Positions 8,981 to 14,819 are shown, numbered from the stretch's first letter. The stretch: DNA of 15,498 bases from RGIG5612 sp045599965 (GCA_045599965.1 JAZRXA010000011.1:1-15498); one strand, 5' to 3'. The notes: generated from the sequence alone by a model not told the origin. A program made the numbers and translations.

Positions 8981-10405
8981 TTATTCCTTTCCGTTCCAAC
9001 AATATGTACATAACTTGCACGATGGCAATCCAATTGCTTTTTCTAGTCCTTCAAGTGATTGAAATTCGAGCGAAGCAAGATGAAGCTTTTCGCAAATCTT
9101 TTCTCTCATATTTTTTCCGCGTTCAGTTTTTTCATCACTATATTCTTCAATATGTTCTAATCCTTCTTCTCCTTCAAGCTCAATAATAATATCCCTTGTA
9201 AGAAGTTCCATCTCATCAATAATACGAGTGAAGTTAAGAAACTTGCATCCGTACATTATCGGCGGACAAGCCGAACGCATATGAATAGCTTTTGCTCCGT
9301 TCTCATAAAGAAACTCTACAGTTTCATTAAGCTGAGTTCCTCTAACAATTGAATCATCAATAAACAAAAGTTCCTTATCTTTTATCAATTCCTTAACTGG
9401 AATTTGTTTCATCTTTGCAATACGATTACGTTCTTCTTTGCTTGATGGCATAAAGCTTCTTGGCCAAGTAGGTGTGTACTTAATAAACGGACGTGCAAAT
9501 GGCATATGTGTTTTATTAGAAAATCCTATAGCATGTGGTGTTCCTGAATCTGGAACTCCTGCTACTATGTCAACATTTGGAAGTGTTCCATTTTCTAATT
9601 CCTTTTCAGCCATATATTCGCCATTGCGATATCGCATAGTTTCAACATTTACTCCTTCATAAGTTGAAGTTGGATAACCAAAATAAGACCAAAGGAAAGA
9701 GCAAATACGCATCTCTTCTTTTCCTGGCCTTAAAATTTCCATTCCATCTGGATTTATTTCAACAACTTCTGCAGGTTTTAATTCATAGAAATTTTCATAT
9801 CCGAGTTTTTCATAAGCGAAAGGTTCGAAAGAAGTACAATAGCTATCTTCGCCTTTACCAATATGGATAGGAAGTCTACCCCACTTATCTCTAGCAACAA
9901 TTATGCTGTTGTTTTCAGTTAGAATAATAACAACAGCTGTGCCATCTATCATCTCTTGCGCATAATTAATTCCTTCTGCGATAGAATCTTTTTGATTGAT
10001 GAATGCCGCTACAAGTTCTGTTGTATTTACGCCTTTGCTAGAGTTAACATTTAGTTGACCACTAAACTTTTCTACATAAAGTTTAATAAGTTCATCTTTA
10101 TTGTTTATTGCTCCAACAATTGCAATTGCATATTGTCCAAGTTTAGATGTAACAACTAATGGTTGAGGAGAACTATCATTAATAGTTCCTATTGCGGAAG
10201 TTCCCTCCATCTCTTCTAGAATGCCTTCAAATTTAGTACGGAATGGGCTGTTGCCAATATTATGTATTTTTCGTTGCATGCCATTCTCTTTAGAAAGAGC
10301 TGCAATTCCTGCGCTCCTCGTTCCTAGATGCGAATGGTAATCTGTTCCAAAAAATACGTCCGCTAAGATATTTTTTCGACTTGTAACTCCGAAAAATCCT
10401 CCCAT
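8981..10405 (-). CDS. purF: Amidophosphoribosyltransferase variant lacking the glutaminase cysteine nucleophile
   Basis: PurF makes phosphoribosylamine from PRPP, the committed step. This 474-residue protein has the normal two-domain plan. In the N-terminal Ntn glutaminase domain, the MCGI start of normal PurF is MGGFFGV, so the cysteine exposed after Met removal is missing. The arginine of GHVRYPT is replaced (AIGTIND, N76), the HNGN segment reads IVGAINN (97-102), and the glutamine-binding aspartate aligns with T128. The phosphoribosyltransferase domain is well kept, with GVPDSGTPHAIG near 283-294 and the PRPP loop LLFIDDSIVRGTQ at 346-358. The Fe-S cluster cysteines of the Bacillus enzyme appear kept: C235, C387, C466 and C469. 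The ATG has AAGGAG eight bases upstream, so MGG is the real N-terminus. Assignment to PurF is firm; the nitrogen donor is uncertain. Confidence 0.9.
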   Translation of the reverse strand: MGGFFGVTSRKNILADVFFGTDYHSHLGTRSAGIAALSKENGMQRKIHNIGNSPFRTKFEGILEEMEGTSAIGTINDSSPQPLVVTSKLGQYAIAIVGAINNKDELIKLYVEKFSGQLNVNSSKGVNTTELVAAFINQKDSIAEGINYAQEMIDGTAVVIILTENNSIIVARDKWGRLPIHIGKGEDSYCTSFEPFAYEKLGYENFYELKPAEVVEINPDGMEILRPGKEEMRICSFLWSYFGYPTSTYEGVNVETMRYRNGEYMAEKELENGTLPNVDIVAGVPDSGTPHAIGFSNKTHMPFARPFIKYTPTWPRSFMPSSKEERNRIAKMKQIPVKELIKDKELLFIDDSIVRGTQLNETVEFLYENGAKAIHMRSACPPIMYGCKFLNFTRIIDEMELLTRDIIIELEGEEGLEHIEEYSDEKTERGKNMREKICEKLHLASLEFQSLEGLEKAIGLPSCKLCTYCWNGKE

Positions 10406-10420
10406 AATATAAACTCCTTA

Positions 10421-11107
10421 TTAATTTGCTTCGAAAAATAATTTTGAAAGTGTCATTGGTTCAATATATTGACCATCTTTATATACACGCATATTTCCCG
10501 ATGCGATTTCATCAATAAGCATTACATTTCCATCGCTATCATAACCAAACTCAAATTTAATATCATAAAGCACGAGACCTTTTTCAAGTAAATCGTCAGC
10601 AACAATTTTTGTAATTTTCTTGGTCATGTCTTTTATGTCGTTATATTGAGCTTCGCTCATAATACCAAGAGCAACAAGAGCGTCAACAGTAACTAAAGGA
10701 TCGCCCTTTTCATCATTCTTAAATGTTGTTTCTACATAAGAAGGAAGGTCTGCTCCCTCTTCAATATACTCACCATATCTACGAGTAAAGCTACCAACAG
10801 CTTTGTTACGACAAATAACTTCCAGACCATGTCCAAAAACCTTTGCTGGGAGAACTTCCATTGTAGTGTTACTTAAATCAGCTGATACAAAGTGTGTCTT
10901 AATTCCAGCTGCGTTTACTTTTTCAAAAAAGTAAACTGACATACGAAGATTAACATCTCCGACACCTTCAATAGTAAGGCCAACTGAATTTTCTCCTGGA
11001 TCAAAAACACCATCTTTGCCAGTGCAATCATCCTTAAACTTTAAAAGATAATTTCCATTATCAAGTGCAAAAACATCCTTTGTTTTTCCTGTATAAACGT
11101 GTTCCAT
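10421..11107 (-). CDS. purC: SAICAR synthase (phosphoribosylaminoimidazole-succinocarboxamide synthase)
   Basis: This enzyme joins CAIR to aspartate with ATP to give SAICAR. The 228 residues are a little below the usual 235-240. The N-terminal nucleotide-binding start reads YTGKTKDVFAL. The two family signatures are present in modified form: LEVICRNKAVGS at 95-106 and LYDIKFEFG at 180-188. The C-terminal metal/ATP segment is DEIASGNMR (199-207), where most relatives have DE-x-SPD-x-x-R, so the SPD triplet is changed. The ATG is preceded by AAGGAG with seven bases of spacing. It lies between purE and purF with short gaps. The product also depends on PurB for release of AICAR, and PurB is not in this window. 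Confidence 0.94.
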   Translation of the reverse strand: MEHVYTGKTKDVFALDNGNYLLKFKDDCTGKDGVFDPGENSVGLTIEGVGDVNLRMSVYFFEKVNAAGIKTHFVSADLSNTTMEVLPAKVFGHGLEVICRNKAVGSFTRRYGEYIEEGADLPSYVETTFKNDEKGDPLVTVDALVALGIMSEAQYNDIKDMTKKITKIVADDLLEKGLVLYDIKFEFGYDSDGNVMLIDEIASGNMRVYKDGQYIEPMTLSKLFFEAN

Positions 11108-11134
11108 ATTTTTTCTCCTTAGAATTAAATATTA

Positions 11135-11623
11135 TTAAAGTTTTGAGGCAATATCAGCATCTTTGGCTAAAACAGCTTTTTCATCATTTGCTCTTTTTTC
11201 CAAAAGTTTGTCCATAAGTGAAGGTTCGCTCAAAGCTAAAATTTCAATAGAAAGTAAAGCGGCATTGACTCCTCCATTAATTGCCACTGTTGCAACCGGT
11301 ATTCCGGAAGGCATTTGTACAGTTGACAAAAGCGCGTCAATGCCGTCAAGTGTATTTGATTTGCAAGGTATTCCGATAACCGGAAGTACCGTTTGAGCTG
11401 CAATAGTTCCCGCTAAATGCGCTGCCATTCCAGCTGCTGCAATTAAAACTCCGAATCCATTTTCCTTCGCATTTTTTGCAAATTCAAAAGCTGCTAAAGG
11501 TGTTCTGTGTGCAGATAAGATATGAACTTCATAAGGCACATCAAAATCTTTTAAGGAATCAATTGCTTTTTGGATAACTGGTAAATCGCTATCGCTACCC
11601 ATTACAATTCCAACTTTTTTCAT
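11135..11623 (-). CDS. purE: 5-(carboxyamino)imidazole ribonucleotide mutase, class I PurE
   Basis: PurE makes CAIR and is the first gene of the cluster. The 162-residue protein has the phosphate-binding motif GSDSD at 9-13, SAHRTP at 37-42 with the catalytic histidine H39, AAGMAAHLAG at 63-72, and LDGIDALLSTVQMPSG at 92-107. SAHRTP and the AAHL segment mark class I, which rearranges N5-CAIR made by PurK, rather than the animal-type class II that uses CO2. No purK is present here. An in-frame extension to a TTG at 11674 would run through the terminator of the leader and has no binding site. The ATG at 11623 has AAGGAGG five bases upstream and is clearly the start. Expression should be controlled by the ZTP riboswitch directly upstream. 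Confidence 0.97.
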   Translation of the reverse strand: MKKVGIVMGSDSDLPVIQKAIDSLKDFDVPYEVHILSAHRTPLAAFEFAKNAKENGFGVLIAAAGMAAHLAGTIAAQTVLPVIGIPCKSNTLDGIDALLSTVQMPSGIPVATVAINGGVNAALLSIEILALSEPSLMDKLLEKRANDEKAVLAKDADIASKL

Positions 11624-11642
11624 AAAAACCTCCTTAAAAATC

Positions 11643-11682
11643 AAAAAGGGCGCAGTTGGATTATTAAATCCCAACTACACCC
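11643..11682 (-). terminator. Intrinsic terminator of the ZTP riboswitch (expression platform)
   Basis: On the minus strand GGGTGTAGTTGG (11682-11671), one bulged G, and ATT pair with AATCCAACTGCGCCC (11662-11648) around a TAAT loop, followed by five Ts. Its left arm begins with the GGG that closes the aptamer core, so terminator and aptamer compete for the same bases. The purE binding site begins a few bases further on. Confidence 0.92.
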
Positions 11683-11747
11683 AGACGGTCGGCTCAAAAA
11701 TTCTTGCTCCCTTGCAGTAACCTGCTTATCCGTCAGTAACAAGAACC
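11680..11747 (-). promoter_or_regulatory. ZTP riboswitch aptamer (pfl motif)
   Basis: The RNA reads from the minus strand. P1 is TTCTTG (11745-11740) with CAAGAA (11706-11701). The conserved ACTGACGG is at 11737-11730 (consensus ACUGGCG). P2 is GCAG/CTGC around a GTTA loop (11725-11714). GGGAGC is at 11711-11706. The 3' subdomain GCCGACCGTCTGGG ends near 11680. GACGG (11734-11730) and CCGTC (11688-11684) can form the family's pseudoknot; relative to GGCG/CGCC the pair has changed to A-U, a compensatory change. ZTP riboswitches sense ZTP/ZMP (AICAR derivatives) and are ON switches upstream of pur and folate genes. Position before purE and overlap with a terminator fit this. Confidence 0.93.
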
Positions 11748-11753
11748 ATATTT

Positions 11754-11782
11754 AAGGTACCATATTATGCCTAAAAAGTCAA
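11754..11782 (-). promoter_or_regulatory. Probable sigma-A promoter of the purine cluster
   Basis: TTGACT (11782-11777) is a strong -35 match and TACCTT (11759-11754) a weak -10, separated by 17 bases. The predicted start near 11747 falls exactly at the 5' edge of the riboswitch aptamer, which supports the call despite the weak -10. Confidence 0.65.
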
Positions 11783-11794
11783 TTTTATATAGAA

Positions 11795-11829
11795 GGTGCG
11801 GGTTGACGGCTAGGCCGTTCCCTTGCACC
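11795..11829 (-). terminator. Structured hairpin after glnA, probable weak terminator
   Basis: Three stem segments stack: GGTGC with GCACC, GGG with CCC, and ACGGC with GCCGT, with small internal loops and a CTA loop on the minus strand. It starts eight bases after the glnA stop. The sequence after it (TTCTATATAAAATT) is only partly T-rich, so termination may be incomplete. If so, some glnA transcripts could read into the purine leader. A processing or stability element is an alternative. Confidence 0.55.
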
Positions 11830-11837
11830 ATTAAGCA

Positions 11838-13166
11838 CTAATATTTTAGTAAATATCTATCCATTTCCCACTGCGTAACACGATGTGAATAATCGTTCCA
11901 TTCTGACTTTTTAGCACTAATATATTTATTTGCTATATGTGGGCCAAGTACATCTAAAACGAATTTATTCTTTTCCATTTTTTGGATAGCTTCATACATA
12001 TTTGTAGGAAGTATTTTAATTCCAGAACGAGTAATTTCTCTTTTACTCATTTCAAAAATATTTTTGTTAACTGGTGCTGATGGTGAAATCTTATTTTCGA
12101 TACCATCTAATCCAGCTTCTAAACATGCCGCTAAAGCAAGATAAGGATTAGCAGTAGGGTCAGGACTTCTAAGTTCTATTCTTGTAGATTGTCCCCTGCT
12201 AGAAGGTACTCTAATTAAAGGAGAACGATTTTGTGCAGACCAAGCAATATATATAGGAGCTTCGAAATCTGGAACAAATCGTTTATATGAATTTACAAGT
12301 GGGTTTGTTATAAGTGTTATTGCATCTATGTGCTTCATAATTCCGCCCATAAATGAATATGCCGTTTTAGAAAGACCGATAGAATTTTTTTCATCAACGA
12401 AAGCGTTCTTTCCATTCTTAAATAACGACATATTAAGATGCATTCCGTTTCCAGCCTCACCATATAAAGGTTTTGGAAGGAAACTAGCATAAAGTTTATG
12501 TTTTGCTGCCATCTTCTTAACAGCATATTTAAAAGTAATTATATTATCAGCACTTCTTAGCGCCTCGTCATATTTAAAATCAATTTCATGTTGCGCCGGT
12601 CCACACTCATGATGAGATGCCTCAATCTCGAATCCCATTTTTTCAAGAGCTAGCACGATATCTTTTCTAGCAGTTTCGCCAATATCATTTGCGCCAACTT
12701 CAAAATATTCACCGTGATCATAAACCGCATCTAAAATAGGTCTATTCTTTTCATCGGTTTCGAATAAATAAAATTCGCATTCAGGTCCAACATTAAAAGT
12801 ATACCCTTTAGCTTTTGCCTTTTCGATTGCCTTCTTTAATATATATCTAGGGTCTCCTTCAAAAGGCTCATCGCCTCTGTAAACGTCGCAAATAAGTCTT
12901 GCAACTTTTCCGTATTCCTGATCCCATGGATTAATAAGAAAAGTCTTGATGTCTGGAACAAGACGCATATCGCTTTCTTCTATTCTTGCAAATCCATCAA
13001 CAGAAGAACCGTCGAACATAATCTTGTTTTCCAAAGCTTTGTCAAGCTGGGAAGGAGTAATGGAAACACTTTTTAGTACACCAAATATGTCTGTAAATTG
13101 CAGACGGATAAATTTGATGTCTTCGTCATTAATTATTTTTTTAATCTCAGACTTTGTGTACTCCAT
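11838..13166 (-). CDS. glnA: Glutamine synthetase, type I-alpha
   Basis: This enzyme makes glutamine from glutamate, ammonia and ATP, forming a dodecamer in the cytoplasm. The 442-residue length matches the Bacillus/clostridial I-alpha class (444). Visible features are FDGSSVDGFARIEESDM with R61, equivalent to the Bacillus feedback-inhibition arginine R62; the metal-site segment GPECEFYLFE (E129, E131); HHECGPAQHE (E187, E194); GNGMHLN with H243; the glutamate flap E302 in DFEAP; and RSPLIRVPSSRGQSTRIE. The adenylylation-loop tyrosine region of type I-beta enzymes is not present, so control is probably by feedback inhibition. The ATG has AAGAAGG only two bases upstream, or GAGAAG at a better distance. 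No glnR-like regulator is nearby. It lies just upstream of the purine cluster on the same strand. Confidence 0.97.
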   Translation of the reverse strand: MEYTKSEIKKIINDEDIKFIRLQFTDIFGVLKSVSITPSQLDKALENKIMFDGSSVDGFARIEESDMRLVPDIKTFLINPWDQEYGKVARLICDVYRGDEPFEGDPRYILKKAIEKAKAKGYTFNVGPECEFYLFETDEKNRPILDAVYDHGEYFEVGANDIGETARKDIVLALEKMGFEIEASHHECGPAQHEIDFKYDEALRSADNIITFKYAVKKMAAKHKLYASFLPKPLYGEAGNGMHLNMSLFKNGKNAFVDEKNSIGLSKTAYSFMGGIMKHIDAITLITNPLVNSYKRFVPDFEAPIYIAWSAQNRSPLIRVPSSRGQSTRIELRSPDPTANPYLALAACLEAGLDGIENKISPSAPVNKNIFEMSKREITRSGIKILPTNMYEAIQKMEKNKFVLDVLGPHIANKYISAKKSEWNDYSHRVTQWEMDRYLLKY

Positions 13167-13197
13167 TACCTTCTTCTCGCTCGCTTATAAAATAGAC

Positions 13198-13303
13198 TAT
13201 ATACGGGGAATACCCTCTAAGGTGCCTGACCTTTCCCTACTTTTCATCGTTGTTGGCATTTTAAAAATAAAAAATATATACGGGCCAGACACCACAGGCA
13301 CAA
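13198..13303. repeat. Imperfect repeats in the glnA leader (CCCGTATATA x2; GTGCCTG/CAGGCAC inverted)
   Basis: On the minus strand CCCGTATATA occurs at 13284-13275 and again at 13207-13198, 77 bases apart, with similar T-rich sequence after each copy. GTGCCTG at 13301-13295 and CAGGCAC at 13228-13222 form an inverted pair between and beside them. The arrangement suggests a small duplication or a decayed REP-like element. No transposase is near. Confidence 0.5.
13275..13303 (-). promoter_or_regulatory. Possible glnA promoter
   Basis: TTGTGC (13303-13298) and TATATA (13280-13275) are separated by exactly 17 bases on the minus strand. A start near 13268 would give a leader of about 100 bases before glnA. 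This leader can form AAGGT/ACCTT (13233-13219) inside GGGAA/TTCCC. Both hexamers are imperfect, so the call is tentative. I saw no GlnR/TnrA-type TGTNA-N7-TNACA site. Confidence 0.4.
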
Positions 13304-13337
13304 ATTAATTGTCACGGTTAATATAGAGGTTCGGTAG

Positions 13338-13370
13338 GCGCCATGAGCAACCACCCTCATGGCGCTTTTC
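13338..13370 (+). terminator. Strong hairpin between the EIIC-like gene and glnA, U-tail on the plus strand
   Basis: A perfect 10-bp stem, GCGCCATGAG (13338-13347) with CTCATGGCGC (13356-13365), has an eight-base loop and is followed on the plus strand by TTTTCTTTTC. On the minus strand there is no T-run after it. As an intrinsic terminator it therefore points along the plus strand, although the upstream minus-strand gene ends only 16 bases from the stem and no plus-strand gene precedes it. Confidence 0.7.
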
Positions 13371-13381
13371 TTTTCTGTGAC

Positions 13382-14440
13382 CTATAGATCCAATTTCAGA
13401 TCTCCCTCTTTAATCCAGTTTATCTTCCTTAGTAGTAACGATACTAGCCAAGAAACTATAGCCGGAACCAATAGGCTAACTACAATTAGGCCAATCCAAT
13501 CAAACACAGTGATTGAAAGTCTTAAACCATTTGCGATTTCATCTGTCCATCCGGTAATAACACCGATTTGACCTACAAATCCGCATGTGCCCATACCAGA
13601 GCTAACAGCAGCACCGTTCATCTCTAAATGAAATAGGCATGTTGCAATCGGGCCATTAACAATTGAAGCCACAATCGCAGGAATCCATATCCTAGGATTC
13701 TTTACTATATTTCCCATCTGGAGCATGCTCGTTCCTAAACCTTGAGCAACAAGTCCTCCCCATTTGTTTTCTCTAAAACTTATAACTGCAAATCCAATCA
13801 TGTTTGCGCAACATCCAGCAAGTGCTGCTCCACCCGCAAGTCCGGTAAGTGATAGTGCTGCGCATATAGCGGCAGAACTAATAGGAAGCGTAAGCGCAAT
13901 TCCGACAATCACCGAAACTAAAATTCCCATAAGGAATGGTCTAAGTTCTGTTGCCCACATAATTAAATTTCCAACGTACGAAGCTGCAGTTCCTATATAA
14001 GGTGCAATAAAGATTGAAAGCAATCCGCCGACAAAAACTGTCACAAGTGGTGTTACTAAAATATCCACCGGCGTAAGTTTTGAAACTAACTTTCCTGCCT
14101 CCGCGGCAATAATCGCAATAACGAAAACCGCTAACGGCCCACCAGCTCCACCACTTTCAGATGCGGCATATCCAACAGCAACAAGTGAAAATAAAACTAG
14201 CGGTGGTGAATTAAGTGCTCTACCAATCGCAACTGCCATAGCAGGTCCCATCATAGCTGTTGCAAAAAGTCCGATGGAAACGATCAATTCAACTTCTGTT
14301 AATTCACCAATTGTTTTAATGATTGTTCCAATCAACAAAGAAGCAAATAAACCTTGAGCCATCGCACCAAGCGCATCAATAAAATAACGTTTTGGCGAAA
14401 AAACTATATCTTGTTTTTTTAAATAGTCTTTAAATGACAT
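13382..14440 (-). CDS. Orphan PTS EIIC-like membrane protein (PTS_EIIC_2 type)
   Basis: This is a hydrophobic polytopic protein of about 352 residues with roughly eight to ten membrane segments. It resembles the family annotated as PTS sugar transporter subunit IIC (PTS_EIIC_2 type), through KRYFIDALGAMAQGLFAS near 17-34, GPAMAVAIG near 65-73, a GGAGGPLAVF stretch near 97-106, LPISSAAICAALSLTGLAGG, and GLGTSMLQMGNIVKNPRIW. No EIIA or EIIB domain or gene is adjacent, so whether it performs phosphotransfer-coupled transport is open and the substrate is unknown. The frame could extend to an ATG at 14467, but AGAGG four bases before the ATG at 14440 decides for MSFKDYLKKQ; the extra nine codons would cover the inverted repeat in the promoter region. 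A near-consensus promoter lies just upstream. Confidence 0.8.
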   Translation of the reverse strand: MSFKDYLKKQDIVFSPKRYFIDALGAMAQGLFASLLIGTIIKTIGELTEVELIVSIGLFATAMMGPAMAVAIGRALNSPPLVLFSLVAVGYAASESGGAGGPLAVFVIAIIAAEAGKLVSKLTPVDILVTPLVTVFVGGLLSIFIAPYIGTAASYVGNLIMWATELRPFLMGILVSVIVGIALTLPISSAAICAALSLTGLAGGAALAGCCANMIGFAVISFRENKWGGLVAQGLGTSMLQMGNIVKNPRIWIPAIVASIVNGPIATCLFHLEMNGAAVSSGMGTCGFVGQIGVITGWTDEIANGLRLSITVFDWIGLIVVSLLVPAIVSWLVSLLLRKINWIKEGDLKLDL

Positions 14441-14459
14441 ATTGCCTCTTTTGTCAATG

Positions 14460-14478
14460 CGACACATATTTTGTGTCG
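14460..14478. promoter_or_regulatory. Inverted repeat at the EIIC-like gene start, operator candidate
   Basis: CGACACA (14460-14466) and TGTGTCG (14472-14478) form a perfect 7-bp inverted repeat with a five-base spacer. It lies just downstream of the expected transcription start and about 20 bases before the start codon. A partly overlapping pair, ATATGTGT and ACACATAT on the minus strand, widens the symmetry. The location fits a repressor site or a short 5' hairpin in the mRNA. Confidence 0.5.
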
Positions 14479-14488
14479 ATATGTGTAG

Positions 14489-14517
14489 ATTTTATTCTTA
14501 ATTTTTATATTTGTCAA
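14489..14517 (-). promoter_or_regulatory. Near-consensus sigma-A promoter of the EIIC-like gene
   Basis: TTGACA (14517-14512) and TAAAAT (14494-14489) are separated by exactly 17 bases on the minus strand. The -35 is perfect and the -10 has one mismatch. This is the best promoter match in the window. The predicted start near 14482 gives a leader of about 40 bases. Confidence 0.8.
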
Positions 14518-14593
14518 TAAAAATGTGTAAATTTTTTGAAATTTTTTTGCTATTTTTGCATTTTGTGGAATAATTATGTATTTTTTATGTGAG

Positions 14594-14602
14594 TTATCCA
14601 CA
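14594..14602 (+). promoter_or_regulatory. Perfect DnaA box
   Basis: TTATCCACA matches the consensus DnaA box exactly. Two-mismatch relatives on the minus strand (TATTCCACA and ATTTCCACA) lie within about 100 bases on either side, near 14564-14576 and 14688-14698. A single perfect 9-mer can occur by chance in AT-rich DNA, and no dnaA, dnaN or other origin gene is present, so function is uncertain. Confidence 0.4.
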
Positions 14603-14749
14603 TTTATAGTCGATTTTTGGGCAATTTTTTCAATTTTTTGTCAAGTTGTCTACAATATCTTGTCGCTATGTGCAGTATTATTGCAAATTTGTGGAAATAT
14701 GTCAACTATTTTTTATCAAACGCCCATTATTTTTTGCGCAAATAAAAAC

Positions 14750-14771
14750 GCAGGTCTAAAGTCAGATCTGC
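14750..14771 (+). other. Small hairpin followed by a T-run
   Basis: GCAGGTCT and AGATCTGC pair around AAAGTC on the plus strand with one G-T pair. Seven Ts follow, but only after a five-base gap, so it is not a canonical terminator. It may end a short plus-strand transcript or insulate the downstream YhhN-family gene. Confidence 0.3.
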
Positions 14772-14813
14772 TCATGTTTTTTTCTATTGCTATGCTTATT
14801 AACATATTTAATG

Positions 14814-14819
14814 TATAAT
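14814..14819 (+). promoter_or_regulatory. Possible -10 element for the YhhN-family gene
   Basis: TATAAT is a perfect -10 hexamer 50 bases before the GTG start. The -35 position holds only TATGCT, and TTGCTA lies too far upstream, so the promoter is incomplete by consensus. Confidence 0.4.

Noticed and set aside
10388..10405. Missing PurF cysteine as a wrong start or a frameshift at the 5' end
   Set aside because: AAGGAG is eight bases before this ATG, GGFFGV aligns directly with CGIxGV of normal PurF, and the other glutaminase residues are changed too, so an artefact is unlikely.
11624..11674. N-terminal extension of PurE starting at TTG 11674
   Set aside because: It is translated through the terminator hairpin, has no binding site, and the ATG at 11623 has an ideal AAGGAGG and aligns with the family start.
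13324..13336. PurR box candidate (CCGAACCTC on the minus strand)
   Set aside because: Only one poor half-site; PurR sites need two inverted CGAA boxes at fixed spacing, and it lies before glnA rather than purE.
13325..13360. preQ1-like riboswitch, from AGAGGTTC followed later by CCCTC on the plus strand
   Set aside because: The CTC bases are locked in a perfect 10-bp hairpin, the A-rich pseudoknot tail is missing, and no plus-strand gene follows.
13338..13365. T-box antiterminator fragment, from GAGGGTGGTTGC on the minus strand, with AACGATGAAAAGTAGG resembling a Stem I start
   Set aside because: The order is reversed relative to a real T-box and the T-box core GGUACCGCG is not present; glnA is also not a usual target.
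14576..14818. 80-codon plus-strand frame in the AT-rich intergenic region
   Set aside because: Low-complexity hydrophobic composition from T-runs, no ribosome binding site and no recognisable family.
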